Origin: Bombella pluederhausensis
Lineage (GTDB): Bacteria > Pseudomonadota > Alphaproteobacteria > Acetobacterales > Acetobacteraceae
DNA length: 64,000 nucleotides
Direction of reading: 5' to 3'
NCBI RefSeq assembly: GCF_026385525.1
Contig: NZ_JANIDY010000004.1
Span: 62,001-126,000 of the forward strand
The position numbers were made by a program, and so were the translations under genes. Below, one piece after another: positions 36,453 through 44,922 of the stretch. Each line of letters opens with the position of its first letter. Positions within the stretch are counted from its first letter, which is position 1. The notes below the pieces were generated by a model that was not told the origin of the DNA, did not search any database, and saw only the letters and a list, made by a program, of their open reading frames with translations.

Positions 36453-36620
36453 TCAGTGGGTTTCATCATAAGAGCGCAGAGCCAGCAGCGCCCAGATGGC
36501 AGCCGGCACCCAGCCCAGAATGGTGATCTGGAGCAGCAGGCAGATGATTCCCGCAATCGGACGACCGATTGTGAAGAAGGTCAGCCAAGGCACGAAAAAA
36601 GCGATCAGAATACGGATCAT
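36453..36620 (-). CDS. Pmp3/YqaE-family small membrane protein
   Basis: A 55-aa protein with two hydrophobic helices (MIRILIAFFVPWLTFFTIGR; IAGIICLLLQITILGWVPAA) joined by a short charged turn, then IWALLALRSYDETH. This matches the YqaE/Pmp3 (PF01679) layout of stress-inducible membrane proteolipids in bacteria, plants and yeast; the TILGWVPAAIWAL segment is the best match. The start ATG at 36620 has GGAGG 7 nt upstream; a longer in-frame start at 36638 lacks one. It is a monocistronic gene. Confidence 0.85.
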   Translation of the reverse strand: MIRILIAFFVPWLTFFTIGRPIAGIICLLLQITILGWVPAAIWALLALRSYDETH

Positions 36621-36855
36621 GATTATTCCTCCATGCAATCAGGAATGACTGCAAAAACAGTGTCCTTCCAGACCGGAAGGATACACCCCTACATCCTTAA
36701 AAAAAATGCCCATATTATGAAAGTGTTATTCTCCTTCCCCCACCATCCAGCCCAGACCGGACTGGTTGTTTCTTTCAGAAAGAGACTGCTAAGGATGAAC
36801 CATCTCCCGACCTTACGGAGATGCTCTTACTGGACCAGAAGAAAGTATTTTCAGC

Positions 36856-37143
36856 ATGATTATCGCCGAAGTTTCCTACCTCGCCTCCCCGGAAGATGTT
36901 CAGGCCCAGCGCCCTGCACATAGGGCTTTTCTCGCAACATTGTTCGAGCGTCACATTCTGCTTGCCTCCGGTCCCAAAACATCCGGTAACGGTGGCATCC
37001 TTGTCGTGCGTGATGGCATTACCCAGCCAGAGCTGGAAGCCCTGCTGGCAGAAGACCCCTTCATCACCTCTGGTGTGGGGCAGTACAGTTTCACCGAGTT
37101 CCGCACAGCCCAACTCGCCCCGGAACTGACAAAAGCCTCCTGA
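36856..37143 (+). CDS. YciI-like protein
   Basis: A 95-aa protein of the YciI/DGPF dimeric alpha-beta barrel family. The N-terminal strand MIIAEVSYLA, the HRAFLATLFERHILLASGP segment with its conserved His, and the GGILVVRDGI and DPFITSGVGQYSFTEF segments fit. Family members include chlorohydrolase-like and unassigned proteins; function here is unknown. It has its own region of about 235 bp upstream, AT-rich and without a clear operator, and a perfect hairpin downstream. Confidence 0.8.
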   Translation: MIIAEVSYLASPEDVQAQRPAHRAFLATLFERHILLASGPKTSGNGGILVVRDGITQPELEALLAEDPFITSGVGQYSFTEFRTAQLAPELTKAS

Positions 37144-37160
37144 CAGCCTCCCCCATCCCT

Positions 37161-37200
37161 ATCAGCCCTGCATAAGCCATCCCTTAAAAGCAGGGCTGAT
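37161..37200 (+). terminator. Perfect 11-bp hairpin after the YciI gene
   Basis: ATCAGCCCTGC (37161-37171) pairs with GCAGGGCTGAT (37190-37200) across an 18-nt loop, 17 bp after the stop codon. No U-tract follows (AATCAATGATT), so Rho-independent ending is doubtful. Confidence 0.5.
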
Positions 37201-37299
37201 AATCAATGATTAACTTATTTATGTGCTCGCAAGGGTCGTGCCCTGTCCTATTCTGGACATCTGTCCCCGATGGATAGACCTTATCCAGGAGCCATTACC

Positions 37300-38181
37300 A
37301 TGGAAGATTTTCTCTCCACAAAAGCTGTTAATCGCCCTTCCGTTGTTATTGGAGCTGGCACAATGGGCGCCCGTATTGCCCTGATGCTGGCCACACGAGG
37401 CGGACATGTCCGCATCTTCAACCGGCGGGAAGAAACCGCCCTCAAGGCCCGTGCCTATGTGGAAGAAACGCTGCCATCAGTCGTAGCCTCCATTGAACAT
37501 GGACAGGCTGGCACGATCGAAACCTTCACAGACCTTGAACAGGCCGTAAAGGATGCGTGGCTTGTCATTGAGGCCCTTCCCGAAAAACTGGAACTGAAAA
37601 CCGACATGTTCGGTCAGCTGGACCAGCTCGCTCCTGAAGATGCCATTCTGGCCACCACATCATCATCCTTCCTCTCCCGCCAGATCATCGGGAATGTGAA
37701 ACACACAAACCGCGTCCTCAATGCACATTTCATGATGCCACCAAAAAAGCTGGCTGTAGAAATCATGTCCTGTGGCAGCACGGATCAGAACATCATGGAC
37801 AATCTGGCCCATTATTTCCGCCAGCTTGGTCTGTCTCCCTATATTCTGAAAAAAGAAAGCATGGGCTTCATCGAAAACCGCATCTGGGCGGCTATCAAGC
37901 GTGAAGCACTCTGTGTCGCCGCAGAAGGTGTCTCCGACCCGGAAACGATCGACCGCATTTATTGCGAGACACAGGGAACACCAACAGGGCCATTCCGGCT
38001 TATGGATCAGGTAGGTCTTGATATCGTTCTACAGATTGAAGAACATTACGCTGAAGTCTTCCCCCATCTGCCAGAAGCGCCTCGCACGCTGCTCCGCAAG
38101 ATGATTGCGGAAAATCGTCTGGGCGTGAAAACAGGCCGTGGCTTTTATGATTATGACAGCACCCCAACCAAAACAGCCTGA
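37300..38181 (+). CDS. 3-hydroxyacyl-CoA dehydrogenase-like protein, copy 1
   Basis: A 293-aa NAD-dependent dehydrogenase from the ATG at 37300, which has AGGAG upstream. The Rossmann motif VVIGAGTMGARIALMLATRG (Gly18, Gly20, Gly23) and the late IENRI, GPFRLMDQVGLD and KTGRGFYDYD segments mark the 3-hydroxyacyl-CoA/3-hydroxybutyryl-CoA dehydrogenase family. The usual active-site HFFNP is replaced by His143-F-M-M-P-P, so the conserved Asn is missing while His and a following Glu (VEIM) remain. Substrate is uncertain; L-gulonate- or lambda-crystallin-like activity is possible. A paralogue follows at 38939 with the divergent doxX gene between. Confidence 0.82.
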   Translation: MEDFLSTKAVNRPSVVIGAGTMGARIALMLATRGGHVRIFNRREETALKARAYVEETLPSVVASIEHGQAGTIETFTDLEQAVKDAWLVIEALPEKLELKTDMFGQLDQLAPEDAILATTSSSFLSRQIIGNVKHTNRVLNAHFMMPPKKLAVEIMSCGSTDQNIMDNLAHYFRQLGLSPYILKKESMGFIENRIWAAIKREALCVAAEGVSDPETIDRIYCETQGTPTGPFRLMDQVGLDIVLQIEEHYAEVFPHLPEAPRTLLRKMIAENRLGVKTGRGFYDYDSTPTKTA

Positions 38182-38193
38182 TAGATAAATGAA

Positions 38194-38224
38194 AAAGCCC
38201 GTCAGAATGGTTCTGACGGGCTTT
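38194..38224. terminator. Bidirectional terminator after the first HAD gene
   Basis: A 14-bp stem AAAGCCCGTCAGAA (38194-38207) / TTCTGACGGGCTTT (38211-38224) with a 3-nt loop lies 12 bp after the stop of the plus-strand gene and 31 bp before the end of the minus-strand doxX gene. Confidence 0.9.
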
Positions 38225-38255
38225 CTATTACATCCGATACGACCATCGGATCATT

Positions 38256-38672
38256 TCATGCGTTATTACGGCCTGTCAGGGCGTAGCGGCCTGCACCTGC
38301 CACGGCAAGGGCGACCATCCCACCAGCAATACTCATATTCTTGTAAAAATGAATATGGGCGTCATATTCCGGGAAGCCAGCAGGCATTGTCCAATAATGA
38401 TGGCCAATAACCCCGCTGACAATCGTATAGATAGCCAGAAGCAGCGCAACCGGGGTCGTAAAGACACCAAACAGAATGGCCAACCCACCGCCCAGCTCAG
38501 CAATAATGGCAACGATAGTGGCAACGGCAGGCATGGGTACCTGAAGGCTCTTTAGATAGCCGACTGCCATGTCAAAGCCTGTAATCTTTTCCCATCCCAT
38601 GATGATGAAAAGGGAGGCAAGCAGCATGCGGGCAGCGAGAAGCAGCACATCTCTCTGTGACTGGGTAATCAT
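38256..38672 (-). CDS. DoxX-family membrane protein
   Basis: A 138-aa protein with four hydrophobic helices: LLLAARMLLASLFIIMGWEK, ATIVAIIAELGGGLAILFGV, LLLAIYTIVSGVIGHH and SIAGGMVALAVAGAGRY. The RMLLASLFI..GWEKI motif near the N-terminus, the AELGGGLAILFG segment and the closing GRYALTGR are typical DoxX/YphA. DoxX proteins are membrane partners in redox systems, for example with SodA and a thiosulfate-quinone oxidoreductase, but function here is open. I chose the ATG at 38672 with AAAGGA upstream. It is divergent from the second HAD gene, and the promoter region contains palindromes. Confidence 0.85.
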   Translation of the reverse strand: MITQSQRDVLLLAARMLLASLFIIMGWEKITGFDMAVGYLKSLQVPMPAVATIVAIIAELGGGLAILFGVFTTPVALLLAIYTIVSGVIGHHYWTMPAGFPEYDAHIHFYKNMSIAGGMVALAVAGAGRYALTGRNNA

Positions 38673-38747
38673 TGATTCAGGTCCTTTCTGGTCCGAGTTT
38701 GTAAGCAACTGATATGACAAATCGCTCGGAAGGTAGCTAGTAAAGAT

Positions 38748-38764
38748 GGAAATATAATATTTCC
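38748..38764. promoter_or_regulatory. Palindrome GGAAATAT-A-ATATTTCC upstream of doxX
   Basis: A perfect 8-bp-arm palindrome with a single central base, 76 bp upstream of the doxX ATG. It lies in the 266-bp AT-rich divergent region with the second dehydrogenase gene. It suits a dimeric regulator such as MarR, HxlR or TetR; no such gene is adjacent. Confidence 0.5.
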
Positions 38765-38856
38765 CTTACTTAAGGGGTGCGTAACAGGCTAAGCACCCTT
38801 GCTTGCCCCTCATCCTCTCATGGCGGGCTTCGTTATTAATATTCTGATATAAAATG

Positions 38857-38875
38857 TAATATTAGCAAAATATTA
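38857..38875. promoter_or_regulatory. Inverted repeat TAATATT-N5-AATATTA upstream of the second HAD gene
   Basis: A perfect 7-bp inverted repeat with a 5-nt spacer, ending 63 bp before the ATG at 38939. A related AATATT occurs at about 38837. Together with the doxX palindrome it marks the divergent region as regulated. Confidence 0.45.
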
Positions 38876-38938
38876 TCGTATCATTCCTAGAAATAGTCAG
38901 GGACTGGAATCATCCTGCCCATTCATGGGGAAAATATC

Positions 38939-39811
38939 ATGGAAGATTTTCTGACGACAAAAGCACTAAAACGACCAGCCGTAGTCCTTGGCGCCGGTAC
39001 AATGGGCTCCCGGATCGCCCTGATGCTGGCCACGCGTGGCGGTGAAGTCCGCATATTTGACCGGCAGGAACAGACGGCCCAAAAGGCCATCGCCTATATT
39101 GAGAAAAACCTGCCTACTATTGTCTCCACGACCAAGGATGGAAAAGCAGGGTCCGTCACTGTTTCCCCAACACTTGAAGACGCCCTGACCAATGCATGGC
39201 TTGTTATTGAGGCCCTGCCAGAAAAACTGGACCTCAAGACAGCCATCTTCACCCAGCTGGACCAGCTCGCCCCCGATGATGCCATTCTGGCAACCAATTC
39301 CTCCTCTTTCCCGTCCAGCCGGCTCGTCAGCGGCGTGAAACGTAAGAACCGTGTTCTCAACACACACTTCATGATGCCTCCGGAGAAAAGGGCCGTAGAG
39401 CTCATGTCCTGTGGTGCTACGGACCAGAACATCATGGAGAATCTGGCGCATTATTTCCACGAGGTCGGGCTTTCCCCCTATCTTGTCAAAAAAGAGAGCA
39501 TGGGCTTCATCGAGAACCGCATCTGGGCAGCTATCAAACGTGAAGCCCTCTGCGTTGCCGCTGAAGGTATTGCCGACCCGGAAACAGTCGACCGCCTCTA
39601 TTGCGAAACACAGGGTACCCCTGCCGGGCCTTTCAAGCTTATGGATCAGGTTGGTCTCGACATCGTCCTTCAAATTGAGGAACACTATGCTGAGGTCTTC
39701 CCGCAACTCCCCGAAGCCCCCCGCACACTGCTGCGCAAAATGATTGCTGAGAACAGGCTGGGCGTGAAAAGCGGTCGTGGCTTCTACGACTATAATGAAA
39801 AGACATCATGA
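38939..39811 (+). CDS. 3-hydroxyacyl-CoA dehydrogenase-like protein, copy 2
   Basis: A 290-aa paralogue of the 37300 gene. By eye the proteins are roughly three-quarters identical overall and about nine-tenths identical over the last 100 residues, including KKESMGFIENRIWAAIK and GLDIVLQIEEHYAEVFP. The N-terminal GAGTMGSRIAL NAD site is intact, the active-site segment is again HFMMPPEK, and copy 2 keeps ATNSSSF where copy 1 has ATTSSSF. It ends in an ATGA overlap with the next gene. Both copies are intact, so dosage or different regulation is the likeliest reason for duplication. Confidence 0.82.
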   Translation: MEDFLTTKALKRPAVVLGAGTMGSRIALMLATRGGEVRIFDRQEQTAQKAIAYIEKNLPTIVSTTKDGKAGSVTVSPTLEDALTNAWLVIEALPEKLDLKTAIFTQLDQLAPDDAILATNSSSFPSSRLVSGVKRKNRVLNTHFMMPPEKRAVELMSCGATDQNIMENLAHYFHEVGLSPYLVKKESMGFIENRIWAAIKREALCVAAEGIADPETVDRLYCETQGTPAGPFKLMDQVGLDIVLQIEEHYAEVFPQLPEAPRTLLRKMIAENRLGVKSGRGFYDYNEKTS

Positions 39812-40695
39812 ATCAGGAAACACGTCTTTACTCGCTTGAGCTCACCCCCGCTCGGATCACGGCCCTCTCCATCAGGGAGGGCCGTGCCCTGTCTCACATA
39901 GAGATAGGCTGGGGCAAGCCGGACGGCATATGGATAGACGCCACAGAAGGGCGCATCTACTGGACCAACATGGGCAGGGAAGACACCGCTGCCGATGGCA
40001 CCATAGAATCAAGCCTTCTGGATGGCAGCGATCATAAGCTGCTTGTTGGTCATGGTCTGGTCGTAACGCCCAAGCAGCTAACCTCCGCACCGGGATGCGC
40101 CCATCTTTACTGGTGCGACCGTGAAGGCATGCGCATCATGCGGTGCCGCCGTGACGGCAGCGATGTGGAAGTTCTGCTACAGACCGGCACCTATCCAGAC
40201 GACCTGAAAAACCTCTCCCTCCAATGCGTAGGAATCGCACTGGATACCGAGGGCGGCTATCTGTACTGGACACAGAAAGGCCCCCCGAAAGGTGGAGTCG
40301 GACGCATCTTCCGTATGAAGATGGACCTGCCCGCTGGCATGGACCCCGCCAAACGCACGGATATTGAGCTACTGGCTGACCATCTGCCTGAACCGATTGA
40401 CCTGCACATCTCGCACGCTCTGGGTAAGCTCTGGTGGACAGACCGTGGCGCCCCACCAGATGGCAACAGCCTGAACGTGGCCCGTGTGGACAGTCAGGGG
40501 CTTCACAGCCACGAAGTCATCCTGCGTGGGCTGAATGAAGCTATTGGACTAGCCGTTGATGATAAAGGAACACTCGCCTTTGTCAGCGATCTGGGTGGTT
40601 CCATCCGGGAAGTCATTCTCGAAAGTGGTCAGGCTCGTCTCATCACGAAACAGGCCCCTACAACAGGCATTTGCCTGTTCACCCCCAAAGGTTAA
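39808..40695 (+). CDS. YWTD-repeat beta-propeller protein
   Basis: A 295-aa protein without a signal peptide, so probably cytoplasmic. It repeats the low-density-lipoprotein-receptor class B signature at about 50-residue spacing: GRIYWTN, HLYWCD, GYLYWTQ, KLWWTD. This predicts a six-bladed beta-propeller of the LDLR YWTD/SMP-30 kind. Its ATG overlaps the stop of the second dehydrogenase gene (ATGA), so the two are made together and may form a complex or act in sequence, for example with the propeller as a lactonase-like hydrolase. The exact function is unknown. A 12-bp inverted repeat follows. Confidence 0.8.
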   Translation: MNQETRLYSLELTPARITALSIREGRALSHIEIGWGKPDGIWIDATEGRIYWTNMGREDTAADGTIESSLLDGSDHKLLVGHGLVVTPKQLTSAPGCAHLYWCDREGMRIMRCRRDGSDVEVLLQTGTYPDDLKNLSLQCVGIALDTEGGYLYWTQKGPPKGGVGRIFRMKMDLPAGMDPAKRTDIELLADHLPEPIDLHISHALGKLWWTDRGAPPDGNSLNVARVDSQGLHSHEVILRGLNEAIGLAVDDKGTLAFVSDLGGSIREVILESGQARLITKQAPTTGICLFTPKG

Positions 40696-40711
40696 CCGGC
40701 CCTCCTGAAGG

Positions 40712-40756
40712 TTATGGCCGCTCAAGACCGGACAATCTCCAGTAGAGCGGCCATAA
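40712..40756 (+). terminator. Perfect 12-bp inverted repeat after the YWTD gene
   Basis: TTATGGCCGCTC (40712-40723) pairs with GAGCGGCCATAA (40745-40756) across 21 nt, 16 bp after the stop. There is no U-tract, so it is either a Rho-assisted end or an mRNA-stabilising hairpin. Confidence 0.5.
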
Positions 40757-40827
40757 TGGCCAGACCTTATATTCACGAGACGTTATATTCCTTTATCATT
40801 AACTGTTCATGTCATCATCTCTTTACC

Positions 40828-40916
40828 TTGACAGAATGGAGTGACCCGCTAAAAACACTTCCCACGCACGGCCATCCCCTGTCAGGATGGGGCAGTGCGC
40901 ACCCTGGCGGTGCTTT
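40828..40916 (+). promoter_or_regulatory. Candidate metQNI promoter and structured leader
   Basis: TTGACA (40828-40833) is followed after 16 bp by TAAAAA (40850-40855), a plausible sigma-70 pair. The likely 5' leader of about 120 nt contains CGCAC/GTGCG (40865-40869, 40895-40899) enclosing CCATCC/GGATGG (40872-40877, 40885-40890), then GCACC/GGTGC (40899-40903, 40909-40913) and TTT. The last hairpin resembles a weak terminator. I find no match to SAM-I, SAM-II or SAH riboswitch cores. Confidence 0.45.
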
Positions 40917-40981
40917 CCTACGACTGTAGAAGCGTTTATGATACCGTACTGATCCACTCCTGAATGTTGAAAGGTACTACC

Positions 40982-41812
40982 ATGTCCCGGTCTTTCTCCC
41001 TTTCCCGGCGTCGTTTTATGAGCCTTTCAACCGGATTAGCCAGTGCCGCCACGCTCGGCCTGACCCTCCCCGGTCTTGCTCATGCCGACCCTCGCACGCT
41101 GAAAATCGGCATCATGTCCGGCGAGGATGAAGATATCTGGCGTGTTGTCAGCCAGAACGCCGCACAGCGTGGCCTGACACTGAAGATCATTCCGTTCTCC
41201 GACTACAACACCCCCAATGAGGCCCTGTCCGAGCATGATGTGGACGCCAATGCCTTCCAGCATCGTCCCTTCCTTGATGCCCAGATAAAGGCTCATGGCT
41301 ATAAGATCGTCCCGGTTGGTGACACCTACTTCCAGCCGATTGGTCTCTATTCCCGCAAATGGCACTCCGTTGCGGATATTCCGCAGAATGCCCGCATTGG
41401 CATCCCCAACGACCCCAGCAATGAAGGCCGTGCCCTGCATGTTCTGGAAACTCTGGGATTGATCCGCCTGCCAGCCGATTCCGGCCTGTTCCCCACGGCT
41501 CTGGACATCACCGACAACCCTCGTAAGATTTCCATTGAGGAGCTGGATGCCGGTGTGGTCGGGCGCTCCCTGCCTGATCTGGACGCAGCCGTGGTCAATA
41601 TGGACTGGGCCCGCAAAGCTGGCATCACTGAGCAGGAACGCATCGGTGTCGAAGGGCTACAGAATAACCCTTACGTCAACTTCATCTCCGTCAATGAGAG
41701 TGACGCCAGTGCCGACTGGGTCAAGCCGCTGGTGGAGAGCTATCACCAGCCGAATGTCCGTCAGGTCATTCTGGACATCTATCACGGTACAGTCACGCCT
41801 GCGTGGTCATGA
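40982..41812 (+). CDS. metQ: Methionine ABC transporter substrate-binding protein
   Basis: A 276-aa NlpA/MetQ-family protein starting at the ATG at 40982 (AAAGG 8 nt upstream). The N-terminus carries twin arginines (SRRRFMSLSTGLASAATLGL) and an AHA cleavage site, so Tat or Sec export to the periplasm is expected; there is no lipobox Cys. The body has LKIGIMSGEDEDIW, HDVDANAFQHRPFLDAQ and the NPYVNFISV segment typical of the family. It captures L- or D-methionine for MetNI. Its stop overlaps the metN start (ATGA). Confidence 0.93.
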   Translation: MSRSFSLSRRRFMSLSTGLASAATLGLTLPGLAHADPRTLKIGIMSGEDEDIWRVVSQNAAQRGLTLKIIPFSDYNTPNEALSEHDVDANAFQHRPFLDAQIKAHGYKIVPVGDTYFQPIGLYSRKWHSVADIPQNARIGIPNDPSNEGRALHVLETLGLIRLPADSGLFPTALDITDNPRKISIEELDAGVVGRSLPDLDAAVVNMDWARKAGITEQERIGVEGLQNNPYVNFISVNESDASADWVKPLVESYHQPNVRQVILDIYHGTVTPAWS

Positions 41813-42846
41813 ACCCCATCCTTGATATCCAGCATGTAACCCATACATTCGGTCAGCATACGGCCCTTCAGGACATCTCCTTCTCTGTGCAGCAGGGGGA
41901 AGTTGTGGGGCTTATTGGCCGCTCCGGAGCCGGGAAATCCACCCTGCTCCGGTGCCTCTGTGCGCTGGAACGCCCCCAACAAGGCCATATCCTGCTTGAT
42001 GGCGTAGACCTCACAACCCAGCCGGAGCGGCAGCTTGTCCGCATCCGCCGCAAGATCGGCCTTGTCTTTCAGCACTTCAATCTGCTGACATCCCGCACCG
42101 TGGCGGGCAACATCGCCCTGCCGCTCCAGATCGCCGGATGCCCCCGCAAGGAACAGGCCGATCGCATTGCCGAACTGCTGGAACTTGTCGGGCTGAAGGG
42201 CTTCGAGAAAAAATACCCGTCCCAGCTTTCTGGCGGGCAGAAGCAGCGTGTCGGCATTGCCCGTGCTCTTGCTGCCAACCCCACGCTACTGCTCTGTGAT
42301 GAAGCCACCTCTGCGCTGGATCCTGAATCAACCAGCTCCATTCTCAACCTGCTGGCTGACATCAACAAAAAGCTGGGGCTGACCATCGTTCTCATCACGC
42401 ATGAGATGGATGTGGTGCGCCGTTTTGCCCAGAGAATTCTGGTACTCGATCACGGCCGCCTTGTCGAAGACGGCACCCTGCTGGACTTCCTACGGGATGG
42501 GCAGAATAACCGGACACTCCAGACGCTTCTGGCCGACATCCGCCCCTCTTTACCCGCTTTTCTTACCGAGACACTGGCCTCCGCACCGCAACAAGGCCAC
42601 AACAAGGCAATCATCCGGCTTGTCCTCAGCGGTGATAATGCCAGCGAACCTCTTTTCAGCGCTCTGCATGAACAGTTCAATGTACGGACGGCCCTGCTAC
42701 AGGGCGGCGTAACAACCGTTGGCGAGCATCTGAGCGGTGACATGATCCTCAGCCTTGAGGGAGAGAAAACGGAACAGGCTCTGAGCCACCTGAAAACGGC
42801 AGCGCAGAACATGGAGGTTCTGGGATATGTCCCCTCTCATTCTTAA
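41809..42846 (+). CDS. metN: Methionine ABC transporter ATP-binding protein
   Basis: A 345-aa cytoplasmic ATPase of the methionine importer. It has Walker A LIGRSGAGKSTLLR, the LSGGQKQRVGIARAL signature, Walker B LLLCDEATSALD and the H-loop ITHEM. The C-terminal region (about residues 260-345; IIRLVLSGDNASEPLFSALH and onward) is the NIL domain that binds methionine and inhibits transport. The start is the ATG overlapping metQ's stop. Its end overlaps metI by 20 bp. Confidence 0.96.
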   Translation: MNPILDIQHVTHTFGQHTALQDISFSVQQGEVVGLIGRSGAGKSTLLRCLCALERPQQGHILLDGVDLTTQPERQLVRIRRKIGLVFQHFNLLTSRTVAGNIALPLQIAGCPRKEQADRIAELLELVGLKGFEKKYPSQLSGGQKQRVGIARALAANPTLLLCDEATSALDPESTSSILNLLADINKKLGLTIVLITHEMDVVRRFAQRILVLDHGRLVEDGTLLDFLRDGQNNRTLQTLLADIRPSLPAFLTETLASAPQQGHNKAIIRLVLSGDNASEPLFSALHEQFNVRTALLQGGVTTVGEHLSGDMILSLEGEKTEQALSHLKTAAQNMEVLGYVPSHS

Positions 42847-43477
42847 GCTGATTCTCCATTCCACATGGCAGACGCTGGAGATGGTCGTGGCCTCCACGGC
42901 CCTTTCTGTCATTCTGGGGCTACCTCTGGCCCTGTTTATGATCGCCACAGGCCCGCAGGGGCTGTACCGCCTGCCATTCGCCGCCCGCCTGATGGGCATG
43001 GTGGTGGATGCTGTCCGAGCCGTGCCCTTCATCATTCTGCTGGTACTGCTCATCCCCGTGACACGCTTCATTGCCGGAACATCTCTGGGAACAGAAGCCG
43101 CCATCGTGCCGCTTTCCATTGCCGGGATTCCCTATTTCGCCCGTATTGCGGAGATGGCCCTGCGTGAAGTGGATTCCGGTCTTGTGGATGCCGTCCGGGC
43201 CATGGGTGGCACACGCATGACCATCATCCGCTCCGTCCTGATCGCCGAGGCCCTGCCGGGGCTGGTCACAGGCGTGACAGTCACACTCATCACCATGGTA
43301 GGGGCTTCTGCCATGGCAGGCGTCATCGGGGCTGGTGGGCTGGGTGACCTCGCCATCCGTTATGGCTACCAGCGCTTCAACACCACGGTCATGTTTGGCG
43401 TGGTGGTGGTTCTCATCATCATGGTCAGCCTAATGCAGGTCATTGGCAACAGTCTGGCCCGCTGGCTGAAACACTGA
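42827..43477 (+). CDS. metI: Methionine ABC transporter permease
   Basis: A 216-aa inner-membrane permease with about five helices and the coupling EAA-type loop (DAVRAMGGTRMTIIRSVLIAE; ...PGLVTGVTVT). It forms the transport path of the MetNIQ importer. The start lies inside the last 20 bp of metN, indicating tight coupling. A bidirectional terminator closes the operon 20 bp later. Confidence 0.96.
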   Translation: MSPLILKLILHSTWQTLEMVVASTALSVILGLPLALFMIATGPQGLYRLPFAARLMGMVVDAVRAVPFIILLVLLIPVTRFIAGTSLGTEAAIVPLSIAGIPYFARIAEMALREVDSGLVDAVRAMGGTRMTIIRSVLIAEALPGLVTGVTVTLITMVGASAMAGVIGAGGLGDLAIRYGYQRFNTTVMFGVVVVLIIMVSLMQVIGNSLARWLKH

Positions 43478-43497
43478 CGTTTTCTTCACTGTATAAG

Positions 43498-43533
43498 AAA
43501 AAGCCCGTCCCTCTTATGAGAGACGGGCTTTTT
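43498..43533. terminator. Bidirectional terminator between metI and the trans-sulfuration gene
   Basis: AAAAAGCCCGTC (43498-43509) pairs with GACGGGCTTTTT (43522-43533), extended by CTC/GAG inside. It ends metQNI on plus and the converging gene on minus. Confidence 0.92.
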
Positions 43534-43537
43534 TATA

Positions 43538-44821
43538 TCAGGCAGCAGTCAGAGCCTGTTTCACATCCACCAGCAGATCATCAATATGCTCCACACCGAT
43601 GGAAAGACGCACGGTAGAGGACGTCACACCAATACGCTCCCGCACTTCTTTCGGCACACCGGAATGCGTCATCGTAGCTGGATGACTGGCTAAAGACTCG
43701 GTTCCCCCCAGACTGACAGCCAGCTTCATGACCTTCAATGCATTGAGGAAACGGAACGCTGCGGGTTCACCCCCTTCAATATCAAAGGAGAAGGTTGAGC
43801 CTGCACCACTGCACTGGCGGGCATAGACCTTACCCTCAGCAGAACCAGACTCATAAAATGGCGGGAAATGCACCTTATTGACCTTAGGATGATCCTTCAG
43901 AAGCTCCGCCACACGCTGCGCATTGAGCGTAGCCCGCTCCATACGCAGCCCCAGTGTCTCCAGAGACCGGCCCAACATCCAACAGCTATGCGGGTCAAGA
44001 TGAGTCCCAATCGCCCCACGGAGCTGACGCACCGGGCGGGTCATGGCATCACTGCCCAGCACGGCCCCAGCCACGAGGTCAGAATGGCCGCCAACATATT
44101 TGGTCAGGGAATAGAGAGAAAGATCAGCCCCATGTTTCAGCGGATGCTGATAGAGCGGGCCAAGCAATGTATTGTCACAGGCAATGACAGGGCGGCTGCC
44201 CTGCTTAGCGTCAATTTCTTCAGCAATACGGCGCACCAGTCCCAGATCAACCAGCCCATTGGTCGGATTGGCAGGAGTCTCAATCAGGATCAGGGACACA
44301 CGGCCCTCTGCAACGGCCTGTTCTGCAGCCTTCCGCATAATGGCCTCATCCACACCGCAGCTTCCCAGCCCCACGGACTTGATACCAAATGAGGCCATCG
44401 TTTTGGTCAGCAGCGTCTCCGTACCACCATAAAGCGGCTGGGAATGCAGAATCACATCACCGGGGCGGGCATAGGCCAACAACGTGGTCGCAATAGCCGA
44501 CATACCAGATGAGAACAGAACACCCCGTTCCGTATCCTCATAGATCGCCAGACGGTCTTCCACGATCTCACTATTAGGGTGATTGAAGCGGGAATAAACC
44601 AGCCCCTGCCCTTTGCCTTCTGGCGGTTCTTTCCGGCCTGACACATAGTCAAAAAAATCACGGCCATCTTCTGCCGTGGGAAAGACAAAGGTTGAGGTCA
44701 GGAACACAGGCGGCTTTACAGCCCCTTCCGAAAGGGCAGGGTCATAGCCGTAATTCAACATCTGTGTGTCGGGATGCAGCTTATGGCTGCCGATATGGGT
44801 CTTCTTGTGATCTGACGCCAT
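43538..44821 (-). CDS. Cystathionine gamma-synthase-family trans-sulfuration enzyme
   Basis: A 427-aa PLP enzyme starting at the ATG at 44821, with AAGGAAA upstream. It shows [20 protein letters not shown], the SSGMSAI segment, [11 protein letters not shown], and the PLP lysine in [19 protein letters not shown], followed by [10 protein letters not shown] near the C-terminus. This is the Cys/Met metabolism PLP family: cystathionine gamma-synthase, O-acylhomoserine sulfhydrylase, cystathionine gamma-lyase or methionine gamma-lyase. Which reaction cannot be read from sequence. Convergence with metQNI places it in methionine/cysteine metabolism. Confidence 0.85.
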   Translation of the reverse strand: MASDHKKTHIGSHKLHPDTQMLNYGYDPALSEGAVKPPVFLTSTFVFPTAEDGRDFFDYVSGRKEPPEGKGQGLVYSRFNHPNSEIVEDRLAIYEDTERGVLFSSGMSAIATTLLAYARPGDVILHSQPLYGGTETLLTKTMASFGIKSVGLGSCGVDEAIMRKAAEQAVAEGRVSLILIETPANPTNGLVDLGLVRRIAEEIDAKQGSRPVIACDNTLLGPLYQHPLKHGADLSLYSLTKYVGGHSDLVAGAVLGSDAMTRPVRQLRGAIGTHLDPHSCWMLGRSLETLGLRMERATLNAQRVAELLKDHPKVNKVHFPPFYESGSAEGKVYARQCSGAGSTFSFDIEGGEPAAFRFLNALKVMKLAVSLGGTESLASHPATMTHSGVPKEVRERIGVTSSTVRLSIGVEHIDDLLVDVKQALTAA

Positions 44822-44922
44822 TGGGATTTCCTTCAGCGGGTACCTAGCCTGTATGCGATCCACCACCCAGCTTCATGACTACCAGATGGTGCCCCATCCA
44901 GCACCACAGCAACCGGCCTGGA

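Noticed and set aside
40862-40981. A SAM-I, SAM-II or SAH riboswitch before metQ
   Set aside because: None of the conserved core sequences are present; only generic hairpins are seen.
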